Assembly: GCA_045652405.1 (NCBI GenBank)
Contig: JAZRUF010000090.1
Coordinates: 1 to 18,434, forward strand
Length of the DNA stretch: 18,434 nt
Source of the DNA: JAZRUF01 sp045652405
GTDB taxonomy: Bacteria > Bacillota > Clostridia > Oscillospirales > JAAYXM01
Direction: 5' to 3'
Below, piece after piece: positions 1 to 7,476 of this stretch; positions within the stretch are counted from its first letter, which is position 1; each line of letters begins with the position of its first letter. A program made the position numbers and the translations under genes. The notes beneath the pieces were generated by a model. That model was not told where the DNA came from. It did no database searches and saw nothing but the letters and a program-made list of their open reading frames with translations.

Positions 1-1407
1 CGTCTGCGGTGCGGTATCTCGTATTTTATTTGCTACAAGCGCGAGCGCAAGCGGCGATAATTTTCCGCCGAGCTCGTCACTGAGAGTTCCGTCATACCCT
101 GCGATAAGCAACACGCGGTATCCCTTATCCGAGTATTCCTCAACGGTTTCGCGCAGGTTTTCATACTCATTTTTGAGCACAAACTCGGGTGCGCCCACCA
201 CATATGCGCCCTTCTCGCCAAAGTCCGCCGCGCTCCACTTATTCGCTGAATTAAACGGTACGGTTTTACGTGCACGCCACAGTATATCTTCAGAAAAATA
301 CTCGCGCATGGCATTTGCGGTCGCATTGTCGTCAGGAAGGCTTTTATAAAACGCGCTCATCGCCTGATAAAGCTCCGATTCGTCGCAAATCTCCTCATCG
401 AGCAAAATAACCTCCTGCACCTGCATGGTGTTCTCGGTTATCGTACCTGTTTTATCCACGCACAAAACGTCCACCCTCGCGAGTGTTTCAATGCAGTTTA
501 GCTCATGGACAAGTGTTTTATACCTTGCAAGGCGCACTACACTTACCGCAAGCGCTATGCTTGCAAGTAAATACAATCCCTCGGGTATCATGCCGACAAG
601 CGCGGCAACCGTGGATACCACCGCCTGCTTTACCGTAAGACCGAGCTCGGCGGTTTGCTGATAGTAGAGCATAATTCCGACCGGGACAATAACTATGCCT
701 ATAACCTGAATTAAGCGATTGAGTGATGCCATCATCTCTGAGCGTTTCTTGCGCTTATCCTTCTTCGCCTCAACCGTCAGGCGTGAAGCGTACGAATCCG
801 CGCCGACAGCATCAAGCCGCGCATAGCATTTGCCTGAGATTATGAAGCTGCCGGAGAGCAGCTCCTCCCCCTCGCCTTTTAATACGGCCTTAGCCTCGCC
901 GGTGATGAGTGATTCATTGACCTGCACTTCGCCTTCTAATATAACTGCGTCCGCGCAGATTTGATTACCTGATGAGAATATAACAACATCGTCAATTACA
1001 AGTCGCGATGTATCCACCGTATACTCGCGCCCCTCACGCACAGCTATAGCCTTAGGCGAGGAAAGAAGCGTTAATTTATCAATCGTTCTCTTCGCGCGGA
1101 TTTCCTGAATAATTCCGATGAAAATATTCGCAATTACTATCGGCATAAACATTAAATCGCGAAATGACCCGACGAGTATTATAAAAAACGCAAGGATGAA
1201 GAATACGAAGTTAAAAAACGTAAATACATTGCCTCTTACAATCTGCCCGACGGTCTTTGACGGCGGGTTCACCGGCTCGTTTGCATAGCCTGCACTCAGG
1301 CGCAGGTTTATCTGCTCAGCGGTGAGACCCTCATCCGGTGACGGACAAAGGCGTTCTATTTTAATCCTCTCCTGCGTATCCTCATGTATGTTTTTATTTC
1401 TGTTCAT
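1..1407 (-). CDS. P-type cation-transporting ATPase, CtpE-like (partial, 3' end outside window)
   Basis: Membrane pump that couples ATP hydrolysis through an aspartyl-phosphate intermediate to cation transport. About 469 codons are visible from ATG 1407. They hold an N-terminal cytoplasmic segment, a first membrane pair near residues 55-95, an actuator domain with a TGEA motif (usually TGES), a second membrane pair containing PEGL, and the phosphorylation motif DKTGT with Asp318, followed by part of the nucleotide-binding domain. The PEGLYLLASIALAV stretch next to DKTGT resembles the CtpE-type HAD-IC ATPases of Actinobacteria and Firmicutes, for which calcium transport is reported; the substrate here is inferred and could be another divalent cation. 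In-frame ATGs at 1428 and 1437 are alternative starts; none has a strong ribosome binding site. It is separated from mgsA by a terminator and is transcribed alone as far as visible. Confidence 0.88.
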   Translation of the reverse strand, partial: MNRNKNIHEDTQERIKIERLCPSPDEGLTAEQINLRLSAGYANEPVNPPSKTVGQIVRGNVFTFFNFVFFILAFFIILVGSFRDLMFMPIVIANIFIGIIQEIRAKRTIDKLTLLSSPKAIAVREGREYTVDTSRLVIDDVVIFSSGNQICADAVILEGEVQVNESLITGEAKAVLKGEGEELLSGSFIISGKCYARLDAVGADSYASRLTVEAKKDKRKKRSEMMASLNRLIQVIGIVIVPVGIMLYYQQTAELGLTVKQAVVSTVAALVGMIPEGLYLLASIALAVSVVRLARYKTLVHELNCIETLARVDVLCVDKTGTITENTMQVQEVILLDEEICDESELYQAMSAFYKSLPDDNATANAMREYFSEDILWRARKTVPFNSANKWSAADFGEKGAYVVGAPEFVLKNEYENLRETVEEYSDKGYRVLLIAGYDGTLSDELGGKLSPLALALVANKIRDTAPQT

Positions 1408-1542
1408 TTTACATTTCCGACCTTCCATAGGTGTCATATTTATAATAGCAGATTAATGCAAAAAAAGATACTCTATTTATCTTAACATACTGTAAAGTTT
1501 TTCATACATGTTTTGCCGGTATATTGTTGTTTACCTGCACAC

Positions 1543-1573
1543 AAAAAGGCTTCCCCTTTGCGGAGAAGCCTTT
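1543..1573 (-). terminator. Rho-independent terminator of mgsA
   Basis: Read on the minus strand, a 12-bp stem (1573-1562 with 1556-1545) closes a five-base GCAAA loop and is followed by a run of T. One pair is U-G in the minus-strand RNA but would be C-A in the plus-strand RNA, which favours the minus orientation. It starts five bases past the mgsA stop. Confidence 0.85.
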
Positions 1574-1577
1574 AATA

Positions 1578-1994
1578 TTACAATACGTTTCCGGATTTCG
1601 GATTTACTATATCGCGCCAGTCAATGTCTCCCCTGTCCAGACCGCGGACAAGGACTTCGGCGGTTGCGACATTAGTTGCGACCGGGACATTATGCATATC
1701 GCACAGTCTTAACAGTGCCTGAACATCCGGCTCATGCGGCATCGCGGTCAGCGGGTCACGGAAGAAAAGAACCAGGTCAATCTCATTATACGCGATACGT
1801 GCGCCTATCTGCTGGTCACCACCCTGGGGGCCGGACAGGAAACGTTTTACGTTCAAGCCGGTAGCTTCGCTTACCAGCTTACTCGTTGTACCCGTACCGC
1901 AGATATTGTGCTTGGACAAAATTCCGCAGTATGCGATGCAAAACTGAACCATCAATTCTTTTTTCTTATCGTGAGCAATTATTGCAATATTCAT
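1578..1994 (-). CDS. mgsA: Methylglyoxal synthase MgsA
   Basis: Cytoplasmic enzyme that converts dihydroxyacetone phosphate to methylglyoxal and phosphate, a bypass of lower glycolysis used when phosphorylated sugars accumulate. The 138-residue protein has the family features in order: HDKKK at 8-12, the phosphate-binding TGTT at 34-37, the signature GPQGGDQQIGA at 55-65 with the catalytic aspartate expected at Asp60, FFRDP at 77-81 and PHEPD at 86-90. The length is slightly below the E. coli enzyme (152) but matches compact Firmicute forms. The start has AAGG-rich sequence just upstream. It lies 34 bp after minD and is probably cotranscribed with it; mgsA near min/rod genes is a recurring clostridial arrangement. 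It ends at a strong terminator. Confidence 0.95.
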   Translation of the reverse strand: MNIAIIAHDKKKELMVQFCIAYCGILSKHNICGTGTTSKLVSEATGLNVKRFLSGPQGGDQQIGARIAYNEIDLVLFFRDPLTAMPHEPDVQALLRLCDMHNVPVATNVATAEVLVRGLDRGDIDWRDIVNPKSGNVL

Positions 1995-2028
1995 ATATCC
2001 TTATCCCTTTCTGTAATTTCCCCAAGGT

Positions 2029-2787
2029 CTATCCCATGCGTTTTTTAAGCTTTAAAAGTGGTATCTGCTCTCCGAGCATTCGGCGCGATATGTTTCTGTA
2101 TGCACGCGCCGCGGGAGTGTTCATATACTTAAACACCAGCGTTCCGCAGTTTGCACTCGCGATAACGCGCGCATCTTCGGGAACTATGCCGAGCAGACGG
2201 ATTCCGGTTTTATCAATCGCCTCGTCGATATTCGCCGCCTGAAGGTTTTTAATAAGCTTCGGGCGCACGCGGTTAATAATCAGACGAATATCCTCTATCC
2301 CGCTCCCCTTAAGCGCTGAGCGCGTGAGCTGAGCGTCGCGCATGCTTGCAACATCAGGCGTACACACTACAATCGCGCGGTCTGCAACCTCAACGGCAAG
2401 CTCAAAACCGAAGCCGAGGCCTGCAGGACAGTCGATAATGCAAAAGTCAAACATTTTTTTGAGCTCGTCAACCAGGCTTTTCATTTCCGCAATGCTTATA
2501 TCCTCGGATTTTATTCCGAGCGGTGCAGCAAGAAGATAGAGGTTCGGGATTTCCGGATGCTGCGTGAGCGCTTTCTCAAGCGTGGCACGGCCGGAGATGA
2601 CATCGGTAAAATCAAACACTGCACGGTCAGCAAGACCGAGCACAAGGTCAAGATTTCTAAGGCCTATATCCGCATCGAGCGCTACAACGCGCTTATCGAG
2701 CGCGGCAAGGCAGCACGCTATACCCGAGCTTACGGAGGTTTTACCTGTTCCGCCCTTTCCCGAGGCAACGCAAATCGCCGTTGACAT
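2029..2787 (-). CDS. minD: Septum site-determining protein MinD
   Basis: Membrane-associated ParA/MinD ATPase that helps confine FtsZ assembly to midcell. The 252-residue protein carries the deviant Walker A GKGGTGKTS at 10-18 (signature Lys11, P-loop Lys16), a switch I DADIGLRNLD at 38-47 and switch II IIDCPAG at 117-123 with Asp119. The basic, leucine-containing tail (LLKLKKRMG) fits a C-terminal membrane-targeting helix. The start is preceded by AAGGGAGTGA at a normal distance. It has its own near-consensus promoter downstream of the PBP2 gene and is followed by mgsA. Neither minC nor minE, usual partners, is adjacent. A more general ParA-type role cannot be excluded, but the SGRATLEKAL region is typical of MinD. 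Confidence 0.93.
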   Translation of the reverse strand: MSTAICVASGKGGTGKTSVSSGIACCLAALDKRVVALDADIGLRNLDLVLGLADRAVFDFTDVISGRATLEKALTQHPEIPNLYLLAAPLGIKSEDISIAEMKSLVDELKKMFDFCIIDCPAGLGFGFELAVEVADRAIVVCTPDVASMRDAQLTRSALKGSGIEDIRLIINRVRPKLIKNLQAANIDEAIDKTGIRLLGIVPEDARVIASANCGTLVFKYMNTPAARAYRNISRRMLGEQIPLLKLKKRMG

Positions 2788-2845
2788 ATTACCGAATCAC
2801 TCCCTTGCTTGCCGAAATTCCCTAAAATAAAAGGCTAATAAAAAT

Positions 2846-2874
2846 ATTATACTCAAATAGCATGTCATAATCAA
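2846..2874 (-). promoter_or_regulatory. Sigma-A promoter of minD-mgsA
   Basis: On the minus strand TTGATT (2874-2869), a 17-bp spacer and a perfect TATAAT (2851-2846) lie in the gap between PBP2 and minD, about 60 bp upstream of the minD start. This suggests minD-mgsA can be transcribed independently of the long upstream mre block. Confidence 0.75.
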
Positions 2875-2875
2875 G

Positions 2876-2940
2876 AAAAAAACCAAATTTTGTTAGTTCT
2901 TCCCTGAGGGTTTATCAATTTTAACGAAGGATTTGGTTTT
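2876..2940 (-). terminator. Possible weak terminator at the end of the PBP2 gene
   Basis: A 10-bp inverted repeat (AAAACCAAAT at 2940-2931 with ATTTGGTTTT at 2888-2879, minus strand) brackets the PBP2 stop codon with a 42-base loop and runs into a T tract. The stem is A/T-rich and the loop is long, so termination would be partial at best. Its position immediately upstream of the minD promoter makes it plausible. Confidence 0.35.
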
Positions 2941-4990
2941 CACCCTGCACTTTTTCGGTGGCAAAGGCGTTATTGAAGTATACGTCATATATATCACGCG
3001 CGACTGACGCGATACGGCTACCCTGACCGCCGTTTTCGACAACTACCGCGACTGCGATTTCCGGATTGTCATACGGTGCAAATGAGACAAACACCGCGTG
3101 TGAGCCGCCGGTTGCCTGAGCTGAGCCGGTTTTAGTGCCTACCTTAACCGGATAATTCTTAAATGTAGCCGCGGCGGTGCCGTCATCGGCATGTGCACCC
3201 ATACGCATGCCCTCTAAAATAGCTTTGCGGAACTTTTCGTCCATATCAGCCGTTCCAAGTACCTCGGGCTGGGTTTCATAAACGGTTTGGTTTGTGGATG
3301 CATCCTTTATGCTCTTTAGCAGATGCGGCTTATATCTTACACCGCTGCACAGCTCGGCGATATAATTTGCAAGCTGGATGGGTGTTACAAGCGTGTCAGA
3401 CTGACCGATTGCCGCGGCAAGGGTATCGCCGTCATACCAACGCCGGTTTTTCTCGCGGCGCAATGCACGGCTTGCCACCTGCCCCGAGCGCTCGCCCGGG
3501 AGCTCAATTCCGGTTGCCTGACCGAGTCCGAAGCGGCGCGCGGTCTCCTCAATTTTATCAATGCCGGTAAGTCTGCCGGTCTCATAAAAGTAATAGTTGC
3601 ACGAGACCATTATCGCCTCACTCACATTTACCGGACCGTGGGTGCGGCGGTAGGTTTTGTATATATCGCACATCGGGCTGTAGCTTGGTGCGTAGTAGGT
3701 ATAAATTCCCTCGTCCACAATCTTCGTAGAGGGGTTTACAACGCCCGCCTCAAGTGCGGCAAGCGAGGTTATCATTTTAAACGTCGAGCCGGGTGCAAAT
3801 GTTCCGGCTATAGCGCGGTTTAAGTACGGAGTCAGCTTATCCTTTGAAAGCGTTGCGTACTCTTTACCGTAGTTTTCAAGCGAGAAGGTCGGGTAAGATG
3901 CGGAGGCGAGCACATCGCCGTTTCTTACGTCTATTACTACCGCGGCCGCGCCTTTTGCATTGTCACCACCCCAACGGCGGTTTGTTTTACCCTCGGCACG
4001 GAGCTTCGGGACTATCCGCGCAAGCGACTGCTCGGCGGCTTCCTGCAGGCGCACGTCGAGCGTTAGCACGCAGTTGTTTCCCAAAATCGGGTCCACCTTA
4101 CCCAGCACATTTGTTACTTTACCGGTGAAGGTGGTTTCTATGGACTTAAGACCGTCAGTACCGCGCAGGTATTCCTCAAGCACCTTTTCCATGCCGTCCT
4201 TCCCCACGGTATCGTCCATTTTATAGCCTTTTTTCTTAAGCTCTTTCCATTCGTCTGCGTATATCTGACCCACGCGACCGAGGATATGCGCGGCGTACTG
4301 CGTCTGATACTCGCGTATAGGCTCAACGTCTATCATAACGCCGGGGAATGAGCGTATCTGCTCTTTAATTTTCGTGACGAGTGAAATATCCACATCGCGC
4401 GCAAAGGTGTATGGGGTCTGGCTTGAGAAGTTTCGCGCTTCCATCTCGTAGAGCACACCGGCTATCTGACGTTGCTGGACCGGGGTGTACTTTGCAAGGT
4501 CAACCTCATAATCCTCGCATATCAGGCGTATTAAATCCTGCGCGGCGGTATCCGCGCTCCACTTGTTTTTCTCAAGATATTTTACTATTGTTTTTTCGTC
4601 GCTCTCACCCGCACCGGGGGTATAGGTATAGCTAAACGGCTGTGATTTGGTAATTGGCAGCGTGTCAAGATACTCCTGCCCGGTCTCACCGCACAGGCTT
4701 ATAAGGTCACAGATTAGCTGCGGCTTATCCGCTTCGCGCCATCCTACACCTTCAATTTTGACGGTAAAGCTGGTGCGGTTTGTCACGAGCGGTCTTCCGT
4801 ACCTGTCGAGTATTTCACCGCGCGGTGCTTTTACCGTATATGTTCGGCTGAGTCTGCGCTCGGATTTTTCAAGATAGCTTTCACCGTTTACAATCTGAAG
4901 ATTGAAAAGACGGAATATGCATATGACTATGCACACCGCCACCGCGACAAAAAGCCAGACCGTGCGCTTTGAAAATGTTATTTTATCCAT
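2921..4990 (-). CDS. mrdA: Penicillin-binding protein 2 (elongasome transpeptidase)
   Basis: Class B penicillin-binding protein that cross-links peptidoglycan during side-wall growth together with RodA/MreCD. The 689-residue protein has an N-terminal membrane anchor (about 11-30), a pedestal/dimerisation region with the RGEILDRYGRPLVTN motif near 57-71, and a transpeptidase domain with the three active-site motifs: STFK (Ser402, Lys405), SCN (463-465) and KTG (620-622). The length is typical for Firmicute PBP2. ATG 4990 is preceded by GGTGA and lies 37 bp after mreD, placing it last in the zapA-to-PBP2 operon. The association with mreC and mreD supports PBP2 rather than the divisome enzyme PBP3/SpoVD. 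No rodA is visible next to it. Confidence 0.95.
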   Translation of the reverse strand: MDKITFSKRTVWLFVAVAVCIVICIFRLFNLQIVNGESYLEKSERRLSRTYTVKAPRGEILDRYGRPLVTNRTSFTVKIEGVGWREADKPQLICDLISLCGETGQEYLDTLPITKSQPFSYTYTPGAGESDEKTIVKYLEKNKWSADTAAQDLIRLICEDYEVDLAKYTPVQQRQIAGVLYEMEARNFSSQTPYTFARDVDISLVTKIKEQIRSFPGVMIDVEPIREYQTQYAAHILGRVGQIYADEWKELKKKGYKMDDTVGKDGMEKVLEEYLRGTDGLKSIETTFTGKVTNVLGKVDPILGNNCVLTLDVRLQEAAEQSLARIVPKLRAEGKTNRRWGGDNAKGAAAVVIDVRNGDVLASASYPTFSLENYGKEYATLSKDKLTPYLNRAIAGTFAPGSTFKMITSLAALEAGVVNPSTKIVDEGIYTYYAPSYSPMCDIYKTYRRTHGPVNVSEAIMVSCNYYFYETGRLTGIDKIEETARRFGLGQATGIELPGERSGQVASRALRREKNRRWYDGDTLAAAIGQSDTLVTPIQLANYIAELCSGVRYKPHLLKSIKDASTNQTVYETQPEVLGTADMDEKFRKAILEGMRMGAHADDGTAAATFKNYPVKVGTKTGSAQATGGSHAVFVSFAPYDNPEIAVAVVVENGGQGSRIASVARDIYDVYFNNAFATEKVQGENQILR

Positions 4991-5027
4991 TCAAATCACC
5001 GCATTCTCTTGTGGGGTATATGTTTAA

Positions 5028-5546
5028 TCACTCATCGTCAAAGGCAAACCTTTTATACACAAGGCAGATAATAAAGTACATAACGGGTGTAAAAAGTATC
5101 GTTGCAAGAAGCTCACCTGGCAGGATTTTCAGAACAAGAAGTGGGTTTCCCTTACCCATTATGAGCATATGGAAAACATAGTACAGTGCATCGCACACGA
5201 GCACGGCGGCAAACCAGAAAAGTAAGCTCACCGGATATGTTTTATGGTAGGTAAACTCGTTTATTATACTCACCACTATCCCGCAGACCACATATGCTAC
5301 CGTATAAAACCCCTCTACAGGTGCGCACATCGCGTCCATAAAAAGACCTGCGGCAAGACCTGCGGATGCACCGCCGTTTACGCCCTCAAGCATGGCTATA
5401 ACGCTTACTGCAAATATAAGAAGCTGGGGCTTGCCGCCCAGTATATTTATTTTAGAGAGGAGCGTGCTCTCAAAAATTGCGGTTACTAACAAAACGGTTA
5501 TATAAAAAATCCATTTATAACGTTTTAGTTTTTTCTCGTCCTCCAC
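5028..5546 (-). CDS. mreD: Rod shape-determining protein MreD
   Basis: Small integral membrane subunit of the cell-wall elongation complex, working with MreC and PBP2/RodA. The 172-residue protein is almost entirely hydrophobic, with about five predicted membrane spans beginning at residues 11-25. It contains the GFYTVAYVVCGIVVS region typical of MreD after a glycine-rich AGLAAGLFMDA segment. Translation starts at a GTG (5546) preceded by AAGGGGGTG. It sits between mreC (35 bp) and PBP2 (37 bp). MreD proteins diverge strongly, so the call rests on topology, size and context as much as on sequence. Confidence 0.9.
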   Translation of the reverse strand: MEDEKKLKRYKWIFYITVLLVTAIFESTLLSKINILGGKPQLLIFAVSVIAMLEGVNGGASAGLAAGLFMDAMCAPVEGFYTVAYVVCGIVVSIINEFTYHKTYPVSLLFWFAAVLVCDALYYVFHMLIMGKGNPLLVLKILPGELLATILFTPVMYFIICLVYKRFAFDDE

Positions 5547-5581
5547 CGTGCGGCCACCCCCTTTTTATCGTATTGGTTTTT

Positions 5582-6421
5582 CTACTCGGTTATAGTAAAT
5601 GATTTTATCACAAGAACTTGGTTTACCTTGCTTAAATCAACCGCGGGACGGATTATCGCATACTTTGATATGCCGTGAGTTTCGTTTTTTACTTCCTCGA
5701 CGGTTCCAAGTATAATCCCTTTCGGGAACAGACCGCCCATGCCTGAGATTTCGACCGTATCGCCTTTTATTATTTTGCTGTCCCGCTCGAGGTATGAAAT
5801 CTTTAAAAGGCCTTGCTTCATAAGGTCAAAATCGCCTTCGGCGCTTGCCACCTCACGCGTGCGTGAGACAATGGCAGACGCTTCCATGGTAGTATCCGTA
5901 ATCGCGGTGACGGTTGCCCACGTGGTCCCGACCTCGCTTACAAAGCCGACCATTCCCGCTTTTGTTATTACGCAATTATCAAGCGCAACGCCTGAGAGGG
6001 TACCCTTGTCGATAGTAAACGTCGTCGTCCAATTCTCGGTGCTCTTTCCGATTATCTCAGCCGACTCAAAGACAAAGTCACGTCCGCGCTCCTTCATTCC
6101 GAGCGCCGCGCGAAACTGGATATTCTCCTGCTCGGCTTTCTGCACATCACGCAGTTTTTGCTGGGTATCATATAGTTCTTGCTTGAGCTCCTCGTTCTCC
6201 CTGACAACTTCATCATACTCAAACCAGTGGTCATGCACGGATTTAAAGCCTCCGGACACACCGCTTATAACCTTCTCAATCGGCGTAGTGAGTATATTAA
6301 TAAAGTTAGACACCGGCGAAACGCGCCCGCCGCCAAGCGTTGCAAAGATTGACATCACAAGGCAGAGAAATATCGCCGTGAGCAGTATTATAAGCCAGCG
6401 CCTTGAAAAAAAGTCTCTCAC
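5582..6421 (-). CDS. mreC: Rod shape-determining protein MreC
   Basis: Membrane-anchored extracytoplasmic scaffold of the elongation machinery that binds and activates PBP2. The 279-residue protein begins with a short basic tail and one membrane helix (about 8-28), then a coiled coil around 68-102 (charged heptads with Glu/Gln/Lys), followed by the two beta-barrel-like domains containing GMVGFVSEVGTTWATVT and the GDTVEISGMGGLFPKGIILG segment characteristic of MreC. The start is a GTG at 6421 with GGTGAT upstream. It lies 12 bp after maf and upstream of mreD. mreB, commonly the preceding gene, is not here. Confidence 0.94.
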   Translation of the reverse strand: MRDFFSRRWLIILLTAIFLCLVMSIFATLGGGRVSPVSNFINILTTPIEKVISGVSGGFKSVHDHWFEYDEVVRENEELKQELYDTQQKLRDVQKAEQENIQFRAALGMKERGRDFVFESAEIIGKSTENWTTTFTIDKGTLSGVALDNCVITKAGMVGFVSEVGTTWATVTAITDTTMEASAIVSRTREVASAEGDFDLMKQGLLKISYLERDSKIIKGDTVEISGMGGLFPKGIILGTVEEVKNETHGISKYAIIRPAVDLSKVNQVLVIKSFTITE

Positions 6422-6433
6422 TTAAATCACCAC

Positions 6434-6997
6434 TTAAATAATTCTTACGCCGCATTCCTGCAGCATTTTCCCGAGCTTAAATAGCGGAAGACCTACGACG
6501 TTTGCATAATCACCGTGTATCTCACGCACGAAAATCGAGGCTATACCCTGAATTCCGTAGCTTCCCGCTTTATCCATAGGCTCGCGCGTTTTTATATAGC
6601 GCGATATTTTATCATCGTCTAAACCGTCAAAGACTACTTCTGTCTTTTCGTAGTCTACTATTGCCTGACCGTTTGAAATAACCGCGACACCGGTATAGAC
6701 ATAATGGCTGCGACCTGAGAGCATCCTGAGCATTTTTGCCGCATCCTCTTCGTCTGCAGGCTTTCCCAAAATCTTTCCGTCACACACTACTACGGTGTCT
6801 GAGCCGATTACAACGGCATCCAAAACTCCCGCCGCCTGCGCCTTGCGCAGAGCAAGCTGCATAACGTACTCCTCAGGTGGCAGGGACTCATCTATATTCT
6901 CATCCGCTTCGGTTACAAGCACCTCAAACTCCGGAACTATCCGCGAAAGAAGCTCGCGCCGCCGCGGTGACTGAGACGCTAAAATTATCCTTTCCAT
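6434..6997 (-). CDS. maf: Maf family nucleotide pyrophosphatase (dTTP/UTP-type)
   Basis: House-cleaning pyrophosphatase that hydrolyses nucleoside triphosphates, in this family dTTP, UTP or modified pyrimidine nucleotides, to monophosphates; Maf has also been linked to septum control in Bacillus. The 187-residue protein has the N-terminal signature ASQSPRRRELL (7-17), the GSDTVV motif with the likely catalytic Asp67, and GKPADEEDAAKMLRMLSG. The closing MDKAGSYGIQG segment is also diagnostic. Its ribosome binding site (GGGGGTAAGAG) overlaps the end of dut, only five bases away, so the two are translationally close. Substrate choice within the family is inferred. Confidence 0.94.
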   Translation of the reverse strand: MERIILASQSPRRRELLSRIVPEFEVLVTEADENIDESLPPEEYVMQLALRKAQAAGVLDAVVIGSDTVVVCDGKILGKPADEEDAAKMLRMLSGRSHYVYTGVAVISNGQAIVDYEKTEVVFDGLDDDKISRYIKTREPMDKAGSYGIQGIASIFVREIHGDYANVVGLPLFKLGKMLQECGVRII

Positions 6998-7002
6998 ATC
7001 TC

Positions 7003-7461
7003 TTACCCCCGCCCGGTTGAGCCGAAGCCGCCGCTTCCGCGCACGGTTTCGTTAAGCTCATCACATACCCGGAGCTTTGCGATGCACACAGGCATAATGA
7101 GCATCTGCGCTATGCGCTCACCCGGTTTTATTGTATACGCATCCGCGGATAAATTTATAAGGCTCACGCGGATTTCGCCGCGGTAGTCACTGTCAACTAC
7201 TCCTACGCCGTTTGCAAGCGCGACTCCGTGCTTTGTTGAGAGCCCGCTGCGCGCGCATATCATAGCGACATATTCACTCCCCGGAAGCTCTATGGCGATA
7301 CCTGTATCTACCGCAACGCGCTCACCCGGAGCGATGACAACAGGCTCGGTCATGCACGCGCGCAAATCCATTCCCGCGCTGCCTTCGGTCGCGTATGACG
7401 GAAGCTCAATCGACTTTCCGATAAGCGGCGAGACGGCTTTGATTTTTAAAACCATATCCAT
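7003..7461 (-). CDS. dut: Deoxyuridine 5'-triphosphate nucleotidohydrolase
   Basis: Homotrimeric dUTPase that hydrolyses dUTP to dUMP and pyrophosphate, keeping uracil out of DNA and feeding thymidylate synthesis. The 152-residue protein shows all five motifs: AGMDLRA (29-35), ARSGLSTKHG (70-79), GVVDSDYRGEI (87-97, catalytic Asp90), PGERIAQMLI and the C-terminal GSGGFGSTG lid. The alanine before RSG replaces the more usual proline. ATG 7461 with GGGAGAG upstream is preferred; ATG 7455 is an in-frame alternative. It is 15 bp after the U32 gene and 5 bp before maf, so two nucleotide-sanitising enzymes are neighbours inside the wall-elongation operon. Confidence 0.96.
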   Translation of the reverse strand: MDMVLKIKAVSPLIGKSIELPSYATEGSAGMDLRACMTEPVVIAPGERVAVDTGIAIELPGSEYVAMICARSGLSTKHGVALANGVGVVDSDYRGEIRVSLINLSADAYTIKPGERIAQMLIMPVCIAKLRVCDELNETVRGSGGFGSTGRG

Positions 7462-7476
7462 ATATGCTCTCCCAAA

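Noticed and set aside
5739..6425. 228-codon plus-strand frame opposite mreC
   Set aside because: Shadow of mreC on the other strand; serine- and threonine-rich, no ribosome binding site, no recognisable motif.
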